Positions 27,601-37,021 of a stretch of 64,000 bases of DNA are shown here, piece by piece. The DNA lies in contig DAOTJS010000002.1 in assembly GCA_035448825.1 (NCBI GenBank), forward strand, positions 62,001-126,000. The letters are read 5' to 3'. This DNA is from JAGNGI01 sp035448825. Its GTDB lineage: Bacteria > Fidelibacterota > UBA2242. A model generated the notes under the pieces. The model had not been told where the DNA came from and did no database searches. It saw only the letters and a program-made list of their open reading frames with translations. Position 1 is the stretch's first letter. Each line of letters begins with the position of its first letter. The position numbers and the translations under genes are program-made.

Positions 27601-29064
27601 ATGAAAGAAAAAATCGCCCGTGAAGGTTTAACGTTCGACGACGTTCTCTTGATACCTGCGGAATCAAACGTGTTACCGAAACAAGTCAGTCTCGTCGCTC
27701 ATCTGACTAAAAAAATCCAATTAAATATTCCAGTGCTTAGCGCCGCAATGGATACCGTGACGGAAGGAAAAATGGCTATTGCCATCGCTCGCGAAGGTGG
27801 CATTGGTATCCTTCACAAAAATATGAGCATTGAACAACAGATAACCGAAGTTGACAAAGTAAAACGTAGCGAAAGTGGTATGATTGTCAAACCGATCACC
27901 TTATCCTCCGATAGCACAATTCGGGATGCTCTTAATCTGATGGATCGGTATTCGATTTCGGGAATTCCAGTGGTAGATAATGGCCAGTTAAAAGGCATCC
28001 TGACCAACCGTGACATTCGTTTCGAGACCAACCTTGATTTGCGCATTTCCGAAAGAATGACCAAAGAAAATTTAGTAACAGCCCCGGAAGGCACGACCCT
28101 CGAAAATGCCGAAGAAATTCTTCAACGACACCGTATTGAGAAGCTTTTGATTGTAGATAATGAAGGCCGACTGAAAGGATTAATAACAGTCAAAGATATT
28201 CTAAAGAAGAAACGTTTTCCCAACGCCGCCAAGGACGAATTTGGACGCCTGCGGGTCGGAGCCGCGGTCGGGGTTGGTTCCGATTACCTCTTACGTGCCG
28301 AAAAATTAGTCAACGAGCAGGTTGATGTGCTGGTAGTTGATACGGCCCACGGACACTCAGCCAATGTCATCAAAACCGTACGCGAGTTGAAACGCCGCTT
28401 TCCGCAGGTGGACGTAATCGCCGGCAATGTCGCCACTGCGTTTGCCACCGAAGCTCTGATTGATGCCGGAGCCGATGCGGTCAAAGTCGGCATTGGTCCA
28501 GGGGCAATTTGCACAACTCGAGTTATCGCTGGTGTGGGAATTCCGCAACTGACCGCCATTTTAGATTGCGCCGAAGTTGCTATGAAAAGCGGAATCCCTA
28601 TTATTGCGGACGGTGGAATTCGTTATTCGGGTGACATTGCCAAAGCCTTAGCGGCTGGAGCCAGTACCGTTATGCTTGGTTCGCTTTTTGCCGGCTTAGA
28701 CGAAAGCCCGGGCGAAACGGTGCTTTACGAGGGGCGTGTCTATAAATCTTACCGCGGTATGGGCTCAATTGCGGCGATGACTCGCGGCAGTAGCGATCGC
28801 TATTTTCAAGAGGGTGAAGAAACCAGCAAGTTAGTTCCGGAAGGCATTGAAGGCATTGTACCTTATAAAGGCTCTTTAGCCGATACTATTCATCAATTAG
28901 TTGGCGGTTTGCGTTCAGCAATGGGCTATTGCGGCACGGCCACAATAGATGAATTGCAGAAGCGGGGTCGTTTTATTCGTGTTACGCAAGCCTCTATCCA
29001 GGAAAGCCATCCGCATAATGTCAAAATCAGTAAAGAGGCGCCTAACTATCGCCTGGAGAATTAA
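27601..29064 (+). CDS. guaB: IMP dehydrogenase
   Basis: Oxidises IMP to XMP, the committed step to GMP. The 487 residues start with EGLTFDDVLLIPAES and include paired CBS domains (about residues 95-205), the active-site Cys in GPGAICTTRVIAGVGIPQ, GGIRYSGDI for phosphate binding, and the flap-region SYRGMGSIAAM. Single gene, convergent with rpsT with a 27-base gap. Confidence 0.97.
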   Translation: MKEKIAREGLTFDDVLLIPAESNVLPKQVSLVAHLTKKIQLNIPVLSAAMDTVTEGKMAIAIAREGGIGILHKNMSIEQQITEVDKVKRSESGMIVKPITLSSDSTIRDALNLMDRYSISGIPVVDNGQLKGILTNRDIRFETNLDLRISERMTKENLVTAPEGTTLENAEEILQRHRIEKLLIVDNEGRLKGLITVKDILKKKRFPNAAKDEFGRLRVGAAVGVGSDYLLRAEKLVNEQVDVLVVDTAHGHSANVIKTVRELKRRFPQVDVIAGNVATAFATEALIDAGADAVKVGIGPGAICTTRVIAGVGIPQLTAILDCAEVAMKSGIPIIADGGIRYSGDIAKALAAGASTVMLGSLFAGLDESPGETVLYEGRVYKSYRGMGSIAAMTRGSSDRYFQEGEETSKLVPEGIEGIVPYKGSLADTIHQLVGGLRSAMGYCGTATIDELQKRGRFIRVTQASIQESHPHNVKISKEAPNYRLEN

Positions 29065-29091
29065 AAGTGTTAATAATTATTAATCTGGGAT

Positions 29092-29346
29092 TCAGGGCAG
29101 GTTAGAAAAATATTCAGCCAGAGCCGACTTGCGGTGAGCGGCATTATTCCGATGGATAATACCTTTGCGAGCAACCTTGTCAATCAGTGCAATTGCGGCT
29201 TTGAAAAGGGGTTCGGCCTCAGCCCTTGTTTTGGCATTTTTAACCTTCTTAATCGAGGTTTTCATCATTGAGACATAATGCTGATTCCTTTCAGCGGCTT
29301 TTTGGGCTTGACGAGTCCGTTTTAAAACAGACGCATTCTTTTTCAT
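29092..29346 (-). CDS. rpsT: 30S ribosomal protein S20
   Basis: 84 residues, highly basic, with KKNASVLKRTRQAQKAAERN and the KGIIHRNNAAHRKSAL end typical of S20, which binds 16S rRNA early in 30S assembly. AAAGGAG precedes the ATG on the minus strand. Divergent from the DUF2953-like gene. Confidence 0.95.
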   Translation of the reverse strand: MKKNASVLKRTRQAQKAAERNQHYVSMMKTSIKKVKNAKTRAEAEPLFKAAIALIDKVARKGIIHRNNAAHRKSALAEYFSNLP

Positions 29347-29434
29347 TGAACTCCTTTCACAGAAATTATCAAAAAGTAGCCAAATTTATTTATATCGAAG
29401 CGCATTTTCAAATAAAAAACTACCAAACGAAACA

Positions 29435-30061
29435 ATGATCATCCTGAAGATACTTCTCATCTTACTTTTTATATTGGTTTTTCTACTTCTTGTAATGCTA
29501 ATTCCGCCAACCCGTCTGAGCGTTTTCGGGCATCTGACTGAAGACTCCAAAACCGCCCGGTTGAAAATGCAATTAGCTGGTAAGTTGATCAACGTTACGG
29601 TTGCGATTGAACTGCCTGAGGTAAACGCCCGTATTGGCATCTGCGGCTTGAATTTCACAGCTTGGCGACGAAAACCACCGGCTCCGGCAAAGACAAAACC
29701 GCCCGAACCCAAACCTGAAGTCTCCCAAAAGACCCGCACCAGCCGATTCAAGCTCTCCGTATTTGACTGGATTGAGTTTGGAAAAACATTAGCAATGCGA
29801 TTCTTTAAATTAGTTCAGGTTGAGAAATTAAAAGCTAATCTCACCGTTGGTTTGGGAAATCCGGCGACTACCGGCCTTTTGATGGGGGCTTATTTCACGC
29901 TCCGGGAAACGGTGAAAGATTTCCGTTCAGTGCAAATTATCCCGGACTTTGTCAACCAAAAAATCACTGGAGAAGTCGAATTTCGTGCATCAATTAGATT
30001 GATTAAAACAATTCCTATTCTTATTTTTACGATGCAATTTTTAAGCAAGAGAAAAAAGTAG
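29435..30061 (+). CDS. Membrane-anchored DUF2953-like protein
   Basis: 208 residues. An N-terminal hydrophobic helix (IILKILLILLFILVFLLLVML) is followed by a short soluble domain, a Pro/Lys-rich linker (PPAPAKTKPPEPKPE) and a domain with KANLTVGLGNPATTGLLMGAY and a final amphipathic or membrane segment. This matches the DUF2953 architecture known from Bacillus YtfI. The next gene is a YtfJ/GerW-like protein, the same pair as in spore formers, which supports the assignment. Function outside sporulation is unknown. Confidence 0.6.
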   Translation: MIILKILLILLFILVFLLLVMLIPPTRLSVFGHLTEDSKTARLKMQLAGKLINVTVAIELPEVNARIGICGLNFTAWRRKPPAPAKTKPPEPKPEVSQKTRTSRFKLSVFDWIEFGKTLAMRFFKLVQVEKLKANLTVGLGNPATTGLLMGAYFTLRETVKDFRSVQIIPDFVNQKITGEVEFRASIRLIKTIPILIFTMQFLSKRKK

Positions 30062-30076
30062 AAATGGAGGAAAATT

Positions 30077-30448
30077 ATGCTGGAAAGTTTAGTTGATACT
30101 CTACTAAGTCGCTTACGTGAAATCGTGGCTTCAGAAACGGTTATTGGGAAACCGATCGAGACCGAAGATACAATGGTAATTCCAATTACGAAAATTTCAC
30201 TTGGTTTTATGGTAGGCGGTAGCGGTAATCCCGAAGAACAAAAGAAGAAAACCGAGGGCACGGGCTTAGGAGGAGGCGCTATGATCGAACCGCTGGGGGT
30301 AATCACGATTCAGAAGGGTGAGGTTAAAATTCACCGCCTGAAAGAGAAAATATCCGGCGTTGACAAGCTTATGGAAATCGTGCCAGAGATAATTGAGAAG
30401 TATATTAAACCTAAGGGTGAGAAAAAATCGGGTAAAGAAAAAACTTGA
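30077..30448 (+). CDS. GerW/YtfJ-family protein
   Basis: 123 residues beginning LVDTLLSRLREIVASETVIGKPIE, then TMVIPITKISLGFMVGG and a Gly-rich stretch GTGLGGGAMIEPLGVITI, the pattern of the GerW/YtfJ family. In Bacillus it is linked to spore germination, but the family is widespread in non-spore-formers. It starts 15 bases after the DUF2953-like gene with GGAGG just before, so they are one unit. Nothing else here suggests sporulation. Confidence 0.75.
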   Translation: MLESLVDTLLSRLREIVASETVIGKPIETEDTMVIPITKISLGFMVGGSGNPEEQKKKTEGTGLGGGAMIEPLGVITIQKGEVKIHRLKEKISGVDKLMEIVPEIIEKYIKPKGEKKSGKEKT

Positions 30449-30535
30449 TCAATTATCTGGTTAGAGACTATTGAAAAGTTTTTCTTGGATTTTTGCTAGA
30501 GTGAACCTATTTTCTCGCCAAGTAAGAGTAGCGAT

Positions 30536-31213
30536 ATGGAAACCGAAATATTAAAAAATATTCCTTTATTTGCCGATCTCAAAGACGACATCATCCAGCA
30601 GATTTATGATCTGATGCAGAAACGGTCATATAAAAAGGGTAACATTATCCTGATGGAAGAGGAATTCGGCGACACGCTTTTTATTCTCTGTAAAGGAAGC
30701 GTCAAAATTACGCGGGTGGGTGAGGATGGGCGCGAGGTAATCCTTTCGATTCTCGGTGAAGGTGATTTTTTCGGTGAAATGTCAATTCTAGATGGTGAAA
30801 ATCGTTCAGCCAATGTTATCGCCTTGGAAGATACCTCGGTTTTGATTCTGAAGCGAGGCGATTTCCTGGATTTGCTGGAAAAACATCCCCGGATTGCCAT
30901 CGCTTTGCTCCAGGAAATGGCAACGCGTCTGCGTCGCAGTGATCGGCAGATTGAAGGGCTTTCTCTTAGTGATGCTGAAAACCGCATCGCAATGTGTCTT
31001 CTGCGCTTAGCCGAAGACCTGGGCGTTATCAAACAGGGAAAAGTAGTAATAGAAAACCTGCCTTATCAACAGGACATCGCTAATATGGCCGGCACCTCCC
31101 GCGAAACTGTTTCCCGAATGCTGACTCTTCTACAACGTAAAGGTTATATCCAAAAACATGGACGTCGCCTGATTATCACCAACTACGACGAGTTCGTTAA
31201 ACAATTCAGTTAA
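30536..31213 (+). CDS. Crp/Fnr-family transcription regulator
   Basis: 225 residues with an N-terminal cyclic-nucleotide-binding barrel (LFILCKGSVKITR, FFGEMSILDGENRSANV, which keeps the Arg-Ser pair seen in nucleotide-binding members) and a C-terminal winged helix (YQQDIANMAGTSRETVSRMLTLLQRKGYI). No cysteine cluster of the Fnr type is visible, so oxygen sensing by Fe-S is unlikely. Target genes unknown; a terminator follows it. Confidence 0.85.
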   Translation: METEILKNIPLFADLKDDIIQQIYDLMQKRSYKKGNIILMEEEFGDTLFILCKGSVKITRVGEDGREVILSILGEGDFFGEMSILDGENRSANVIALEDTSVLILKRGDFLDLLEKHPRIAIALLQEMATRLRRSDRQIEGLSLSDAENRIAMCLLRLAEDLGVIKQGKVVIENLPYQQDIANMAGTSRETVSRMLTLLQRKGYIQKHGRRLIITNYDEFVKQFS

Positions 31214-31237
31214 AACTCAAGAAAAATTACCTTTAAG

Positions 31238-31262
31238 AGCGTGTCCACATCACGCTTTTCTC
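31238..31262 (+). terminator. Rho-independent terminator after the Crp/Fnr gene
   Basis: AGCGTG (31238-31243), 7-base loop, CACGCT (31251-31256), then TTTTCTC. It lies 24 bases after the stop codon. The remaining gap up to tatC at 31508 is AT-rich with no gene seen. Confidence 0.7.
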
Positions 31263-31507
31263 GATTAGAAAGTAAGAAGCGACATTATAAGCAAATATTT
31301 GATCAATTGTTGATGAAGGGTTTGAAATTCTAACTTTGAGCATACTGAGACTGACTTCTAAGGATAATTTCTTTAACTAATTAGATAAATTAAATCTACC
31401 ACCTTTTTACGATTATCAGCGATAATCTATGACTTTCACGTGTAGGATAATTATATTTACACTGTTTTTCTAAATAATGTGGGTAACTGGAAAGTTTATC
31501 AAAGTTA

Positions 31508-32290
31508 ATGGCGTCAATCAAGCATACCAATCCAAATACTGAAAAAGAGATGGGATTTCTGGATCATCTCGAGGAACTGCGCTGGCGAATCATCAAAGTC
31601 CTAATTGCACTGGTGCTGGGTACCGTGGTTGCTTTCCTATTTTCTGATCAAGCCATTGACATTTTAATGCGTCCAGCGCGACAAGTTGGCTCCCAGATGA
31701 CCATTCAGGTTCTCAAAATCCAAGGTCTATTAATGCTAAAATTTAAGGTCGCTTTTCTACTTGGCCTGGTAATTGCTTTGCCGGCAGTCGCTTACCAATT
31801 CTGGGCGTTTATTTCACCCGGGCTTTTAAAAAATGAAAAGCGCTGGGGGCCGGGGCTGATTATCGGGGTCACTGTCTTCTTTCTATTAGGCGCAATTTTC
31901 GCTTTTTGTGTTCTAGTACCGATAACTTTAAAATTCCTGATTGGAATCGGAGTAACTGGCGTCGAACGGAATATTTCCATTGAATATTATACAAAATTCG
32001 TTCTTCAATTAATACTCGCCACCGGATTGATTTTCCAGATGCCGGTTTTGTCTTTCATCTTAACCAAAATCGGGCTGATTACTCCTCAATTTTTGCGTAA
32101 ATCGTGGCGATATACCGTAATTATCTTAATGATTATGGCGGCGATTATTACTCCGCCCGATCCCGTCAGTATGATTTTTATGATGATTCCTTTGCTGTTT
32201 CTATACGAAATTAGCATCTGGATTTCGCGCATTGCCAGTCGTCAGAAAATTCAGAATGAGACGACTGATCAGCCCGAATTAGCTGGATAG
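31508..32290 (+). CDS. tatC: Sec-independent protein translocase TatC
   Basis: Membrane receptor of the twin-arginine export system. 260 residues with the conserved cytoplasmic start MGFLDHLEELRWRI (signal-binding Glu), six hydrophobic helices, YQFWAFISPGL, and LLATGLIFQMPVL-like helix 4 (here ILATGLIFQMPVLSF). tatA/tatB are not adjacent. First gene of a long plus-strand cluster. Confidence 0.94.
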   Translation: MASIKHTNPNTEKEMGFLDHLEELRWRIIKVLIALVLGTVVAFLFSDQAIDILMRPARQVGSQMTIQVLKIQGLLMLKFKVAFLLGLVIALPAVAYQFWAFISPGLLKNEKRWGPGLIIGVTVFFLLGAIFAFCVLVPITLKFLIGIGVTGVERNISIEYYTKFVLQLILATGLIFQMPVLSFILTKIGLITPQFLRKSWRYTVIILMIMAAIITPPDPVSMIFMMIPLLFLYEISIWISRIASRQKIQNETTDQPELAG

Positions 32291-32296
32291 TTCCTT

Positions 32297-33277
32297 ATGC
32301 CACAAGGTAGTTTAAACGACATATTTGCACCAATTTCTACCGAACTTGGTTTATTTCAGAAAGAATTCAGGCAGGCGTTGTATTCCGATGTCGAATTAAT
32401 TAACCAGATCGGAAACTATCTACTGTCAGGAGGTGGTAAATATATTCGCCCGGCTCTGGTTCTGCTGAGCGCCAGGCTCTGCGGCGAACCGAATGAACAT
32501 TCGATCATCGCCGCCAGCGTCGTCGAGATTCTCCATACGGCCACCCTGGTTCATGACGATATTATTGATGATGCAGAATTTCGCCGCGGTCAACCTTCTG
32601 TCAAAGCCATCTGGTCGAATAAGATTGCCGTATTAGCTGGGGATTTCCTTTTTAGCCGGGCTTTAAGCAATATGCTAAGGTTAAGAAATTTTACGGTACT
32701 CGAATTACTCTCGCAAACTTCCGAGTTGCTCAGCTCTGGCGAATTACTGCAGTTGGAAAAAAGCCTGAACAACAACATGAATGAGGAAATTTATTACCAA
32801 GTGATTTGGGCTAAGACCGCCTCACTTTTTGCTACCGCTTGTCAAGTTGGCGCTCTCACGGTTTCCGCTGATGAAGAACAGAGTAAGGCTCTCTTTGATT
32901 ATGGTCGCAATCTGGGATTGGCATTCCAGATTAAAGACGATCTTTTCGATTGCACCGGCACATCGGTCCATACCGGCAAACCGGTAGCGCGGGATATTAA
33001 ACAAAACCTAATTACTCTGCCACTAATCCACACTTTGAAAACCTTACCGCCCGAAGACCGCCGTCAGATTCGCCAGCAATTGAAAAATTATCCTTCTCCC
33101 GAGCAAATAAATGCGATTGCGGAACTAATCGTTAATAATAACGGCATTACTTATGCTGAAAATAAATGTCAGGAGTTAATCCAACAAGCCATTTCAGCAC
33201 TCGATATTTTCCCTGACTCGGAATATAAATCCACTCTAACTAACCTGGCAAACTATACCCTTACGAGAAATAAGTGA
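32297..33277 (+). CDS. Long-chain polyprenyl diphosphate synthase
   Basis: 326 residues. First Asp-rich motif LVHDDIIDDAEFRRG and second FQIKDDLFDC are intact, and GGGKYIRPALVLL binds IPP. The small residues before the first motif (ATL) suggest a long-chain product (C35-C50), for quinone side chains or undecaprenyl-type lipids; product length is inference. It starts 6 bases after tatC and its stop overlaps the next start (GTGA). Confidence 0.9.
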   Translation: MPQGSLNDIFAPISTELGLFQKEFRQALYSDVELINQIGNYLLSGGGKYIRPALVLLSARLCGEPNEHSIIAASVVEILHTATLVHDDIIDDAEFRRGQPSVKAIWSNKIAVLAGDFLFSRALSNMLRLRNFTVLELLSQTSELLSSGELLQLEKSLNNNMNEEIYYQVIWAKTASLFATACQVGALTVSADEEQSKALFDYGRNLGLAFQIKDDLFDCTGTSVHTGKPVARDIKQNLITLPLIHTLKTLPPEDRRQIRQQLKNYPSPEQINAIAELIVNNNGITYAENKCQELIQQAISALDIFPDSEYKSTLTNLANYTLTRNK

Positions 33278-34317
33278 CAACTATAACTAATCCTAATTCC
33301 ATTCTGATTATCCGCTTAAGTTCAATGGGTGATATAGTCGTTCTTACTCCGATTTTCCGCAGTTTCAGGGAAAAATATCCCTCAGCCCGCATTGACTTTC
33401 TTACCAAGAAGGATTTCGCCGAAATAGTTGCCAATAATCCTTTTCTATCAAATATCATCGCCTACGATTCAAGTACAGGATTAGCTGGCTGGAGAGAGCT
33501 ATGCCAGAAATTAGCGGCGCAAGATTACGACTTGCTAATTGATATGCACAATAACATCCGCAGTCATATACTTTCCCATTATTTGCGAAGGGTTTCTCTT
33601 CTGCGCTATCATAAACCTTATCTGAGACGTTTTCTCCTTTTCTACTTATGGCTGAATTTATTCCCGCCTGATTTTCGTCTATTGAAAGAATACTTCAAAG
33701 TCTTGCAATCTCTTGGCATCAACTACCCACCTGATGCTCGGCCGGAAATTTTTCTCAAGCCGGAGGCTATTACCAAAGCGCGGGATATTCTGGCTAAATA
33801 TGAAATTTCCGAGCCGTTCGTCACCATTTTACCAATTGCCAACTGGCCGAATAAACTATTTCCACTCGAAAAATATATCAAAGTGGCGCGCCGAATCAAC
33901 ACCGATTTACAAATGCCGGTACTCTGGCTGGGTGGAAAAGGTGATATTCACCTACAACAGCTTGATTATCTGGTCCCTGGCAAAAGTGTTCGGTTAGCCG
34001 GTGAAACTACATTAAGCGAATCTCTGGCGCTGATTAGTCTCAGCCGGGCGGTAATCGGTAGCGATACCGGCTTGACCTATGCGGCGGAGGCGCTAGGAAA
34101 ACCGGTAGTATTGATTCTAGGCCCAACCTCGCAGGAAACAGGTGCCGGTTGTTATGCACCGAAAAGCACTGTCCTGGAAGCTCAACTTTTTTGTCGTCCT
34201 TGCTCTCAAAAAGGTGACCGGCGTTGTTATCGCCGCCGACGGCAATTATGTTTTGATCAAATCACCGATGGTCAGGTTTTTGAAGCTCTGGAAAAAATAA
34301 TAGGAGTCGCATCTTGA
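33274..34317 (+). CDS. Glycosyltransferase family 9 (LPS heptosyltransferase-like)
   Basis: 347 residues, GTG start overlapping the preceding stop by four bases. GT-B fold with ILIIRLSSMGDIVVLTPIFR at the N-terminus and GSDTGLTYAAEALGKPVVLILGPTS as nucleotide-sugar loop. GT9 enzymes add heptoses to the lipid A-Kdo core. Its coupling to waaA supports an LPS inner-core role. Confidence 0.88.
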   Translation: MTTITNPNSILIIRLSSMGDIVVLTPIFRSFREKYPSARIDFLTKKDFAEIVANNPFLSNIIAYDSSTGLAGWRELCQKLAAQDYDLLIDMHNNIRSHILSHYLRRVSLLRYHKPYLRRFLLFYLWLNLFPPDFRLLKEYFKVLQSLGINYPPDARPEIFLKPEAITKARDILAKYEISEPFVTILPIANWPNKLFPLEKYIKVARRINTDLQMPVLWLGGKGDIHLQQLDYLVPGKSVRLAGETTLSESLALISLSRAVIGSDTGLTYAAEALGKPVVLILGPTSQETGAGCYAPKSTVLEAQLFCRPCSQKGDRRCYRRRRQLCFDQITDGQVFEALEKIIGVAS

Positions 34318-35594
34318 CTATATTCTGGCTGGTAATCTATAATGCTATTGTTATGCCCATCGCTTATTCCGGATTGATTATTTTATCCTATTTTAATTCT
34401 AAAATTAAAGAGGGACTGGATGGACGTCAGACTCTCTGGCTCAACTTGCAGAAATTCCGGGAGGAATTTCCTAAACGTACGGTTTATTTAGTTCATTCGG
34501 CGTCCTTAGGTGAATTCGAGCAAGCCAAACCGGTGATTCGCGGCTTGAAAACCCTGCGCCCGGACATTTTGCTGGTAGCCAGTTTCACTTCGCCCAGTGG
34601 ATTCAAAAATGCCGAACGAATGCCGGAAGTTGATCTTTTTACTTACCTTCCGTTTGATACTTTCCTTCAAACGCGCCGTTTTCTGCAGAAATTGCGTCCG
34701 GCAAAGATTATTTTCGTGACTTACGAACTATGGCCAAATCTCATTTTCCACGCTAACCGATATAAAATAAAAACTTACCTAATTTCGGCACGGATTCGAC
34801 CGGGCAGTTCCAAACTGAAGCCGATCATTCGCAATTTTTTCGCTGACCTCTACCGTTCGCTGGATTATATATATGCCATTTCGGAAGAACATAAACAATC
34901 CGTGCTGAAGCTAATCGGCTCAGTCAAAATTACCGTGCTGAATCTGGGTGACACTCGCTATGATCAGGTCATTGAACGCTCAAAATTAATCGCCAATAAA
35001 ATGATTACACGGATTTTCGACGAAGGATTTGTCTTCATCGGAGGCAGTATCTGGCCACAGGATGCCCGTCATCTTCTTCCAGCACTCTACCAATGCCTGG
35101 AGAATTTTCCTGATTTTAAAATTATCCTGGCACCACACGAACCGAATGACTATGCTCTGGAAATGCTTGAGGATGAATTTCAGACACATAACATCGAAAC
35201 CATCCGTTATTCACAATTGAAAGGCCAGCCTTCTACCAAACGGGTTGTGCTCATTGATCAGATCGGCATCCTGGCTGAACTTTATCATCAGGCTAATCTG
35301 GCTTTCGTCGGCGGTAGTTTCCGGGGTTCAATTCACAATGTCATGGAACCGGCGGTAGCCGGGTTGCCAGTGCTCTTTGGTCCGTCATATCATAATTCAC
35401 AAGAAGCCGAATTATTGGTGCAGTCCGGTGGCGGGCTGGTCTGCCTTGACGAATCGAATATTTATTCAACTATTAAGCAATTGATGACCAAACCGGACGA
35501 TTACCAAAAAGCCGCCCGGTCTGCCCGCCAGGTAATTCTGGAAAATATGGGGGCTTCATCCCGCACAGTCAGAGAAATCCTGGAGTCGGAATGA
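34314..35594 (+). CDS. waaA: 3-deoxy-D-manno-octulosonic acid (Kdo) transferase
   Basis: 426 residues, TTG start overlapping the preceding stop by four bases. An N-terminal membrane helix is followed by the Kdo-transferase motif VHSASLGEFEQAKPVI (catalytic Glu), SFTSPSGFKNAERM, and GGSFRGSIHNVMEPAVAGLPVLFGP. Attaches Kdo to lipid IVA at the inner membrane, which shows that the organism makes LPS. Number of Kdo units added cannot be told. Confidence 0.93.
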   Translation: MTIFWLVIYNAIVMPIAYSGLIILSYFNSKIKEGLDGRQTLWLNLQKFREEFPKRTVYLVHSASLGEFEQAKPVIRGLKTLRPDILLVASFTSPSGFKNAERMPEVDLFTYLPFDTFLQTRRFLQKLRPAKIIFVTYELWPNLIFHANRYKIKTYLISARIRPGSSKLKPIIRNFFADLYRSLDYIYAISEEHKQSVLKLIGSVKITVLNLGDTRYDQVIERSKLIANKMITRIFDEGFVFIGGSIWPQDARHLLPALYQCLENFPDFKIILAPHEPNDYALEMLEDEFQTHNIETIRYSQLKGQPSTKRVVLIDQIGILAELYHQANLAFVGGSFRGSIHNVMEPAVAGLPVLFGPSYHNSQEAELLVQSGGGLVCLDESNIYSTIKQLMTKPDDYQKAARSARQVILENMGASSRTVREILESE

Positions 35595-36238
35595 AACTTC
35601 AGCTTGACGGAATAGATTTCTCCTATCACGGGAACCAACCTGTTTTTAAAAACTTCAATCTGACAATTCCTTTAAATTGCTGGGTAGTTCTGACCGGTGA
35701 CTGTGGTACCGGCAAAACAACTCTGGCTAAATTAATCGCCGGTTTACTCAAACCGGACAAAGGCTTCATCCGATTTGAAAATGATAATGGTGCCAATAAT
35801 TCACTGGAAGTCGGCTATATTTTCCAAAATCCGGATGACCAATTCGTCCACTTCAATATCGAACGAGAAGTTGCCTTTAATTTAGAGAACCGCGGGGCTC
35901 AACCAGCTATCGTTCAGCAGGCGGTGCGAAGGGCTTTGGATAATGTCAATCTGTGGAAGCGACGCGCCAATTCGCCGCATGAACTCTCCGGCGGTGAAAA
36001 GCAGAAACTGACAATCGCCGACTGGTTAGTTAGCAAACCGCAAGTTCTCATTTTCGATGAAACCACCGCTTTTCTCGATTTACCGACTCGTTTTGAACTT
36101 TATGAAAATATTCGCCGGTTAATTGCCGACGGACTCAGCGTCATCTGGATTACTCAGGAAGACTATGAAATCGCCTTCGCCGATTACGTAATTGAGCTTC
36201 TGCCTGGATATTTACTCCGGGCGAGTTCGAATAAATAA
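35591..36238 (+). CDS. ABC transporter ATPase, energy-coupling-factor type (first of a pair)
   Basis: 215 residues, ATG overlapping the waaA stop (ATGA). Walker A GDCGTGKTTLAK, Q-loop IFQNPDDQFVHFNI typical of EcfA ATPases, signature LSGGEKQKL, Walker B VLIFDETTAFLD. The H-loop reads WITQEDYE, with Gln in place of the usual His, so hydrolysis in this subunit may be weak. The next gene is a second ATPase with a normal H-loop. No EcfT membrane component or S component lies next to them. Confidence 0.85.
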   Translation: MKLQLDGIDFSYHGNQPVFKNFNLTIPLNCWVVLTGDCGTGKTTLAKLIAGLLKPDKGFIRFENDNGANNSLEVGYIFQNPDDQFVHFNIEREVAFNLENRGAQPAIVQQAVRRALDNVNLWKRRANSPHELSGGEKQKLTIADWLVSKPQVLIFDETTAFLDLPTRFELYENIRRLIADGLSVIWITQEDYEIAFADYVIELLPGYLLRASSNK

Positions 36239-36256
36239 TCCCATTTTTATAATTAA

Positions 36257-37021
36257 ATGTATCATCTGATCTGCCAAAATCTCGAATTTCAATATCCCCA
36301 AAATCCGAACTTTTGTTTGTCTATTCCTGAATTGACCTGTTCCCTGCATTATCCTCTGGGTATTTACGGTCTGACCGGTTCCGGTAAAAGCACTTTCGGT
36401 AAAATCCTGGGCGGTTTATTAATTCCCACGAAAGGATGTTTTCGACTCGAGAACGCCGAACCAACTTCATCCAGCGATAAAACCAAACCGCGTATTCTTT
36501 ATCTACCGCAATTTCCGGAACTAATATTCCTCGGAATGAGTATCGGCAATGCCTGGCAAAAAATTCTTAAAAACTGGAACAACCCGGTCGAATTGACGGC
36601 TAAATTCGCCGATAACCTCCAAAAATTAGGATTGGACTATAATCTCATTCGCGAACGCTACGGCTATGAATTGAGTAGCGGTGAACTACGACTGGCTACG
36701 ATCGCATTGGGTATAACGTTCGCATCCCAATTGACGATTTTCGACGAACCAACCATTGCTCTTAGCCCGCCTGGTCGGGCGAAATTTGAAAACATCCTCG
36801 CAGAATATAATTCGCAAAAAGAATTTATGATTATCTCCCACGACTACCGTCTTCTTCGTAAATTATGCCGCAATGTATTAATTTTTAATCTAGGTTCTGT
36901 GATTTTTAATGGTGAATGGAAGGAACTGGATCACAATCCCTCTATCATCCAACAGGTCGGATTGAATTTATTGGAAAATTTATCTCAAAGGAACACTATC
37001 AATGAGCAAAAACCCAATTAA
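36257..37021 (+). CDS. ABC transporter ATPase, energy-coupling-factor type (second of a pair)
   Basis: 254 residues. Walker A GLTGSGKSTFGK, Q-loop LPQFPELIFLGM, signature ELSSGELRLA (LSSGE variant of LSGGQ), Walker B LTIFDEPTIAL and a normal H-loop MIISHDYRLL. The pair would form the asymmetric ATPase head of an ECF vitamin/metal importer; the substrate is set by an S component encoded elsewhere. Its 3' end overlaps pgsA by 20 bases. Confidence 0.83.
   Translation: MYHLICQNLEFQYPQNPNFCLSIPELTCSLHYPLGIYGLTGSGKSTFGKILGGLLIPTKGCFRLENAEPTSSSDKTKPRILYLPQFPELIFLGMSIGNAWQKILKNWNNPVELTAKFADNLQKLGLDYNLIRERYGYELSSGELRLATIALGITFASQLTIFDEPTIALSPPGRAKFENILAEYNSQKEFMIISHDYRLLRKLCRNVLIFNLGSVIFNGEWKELDHNPSIIQQVGLNLLENLSQRNTINEQKPN

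Noticed and set aside
30604..31032. 142-codon minus-strand frame inside the Crp/Fnr gene
   Set aside because: Antisense shadow rich in Arg/Ser, no motif and no start signal.
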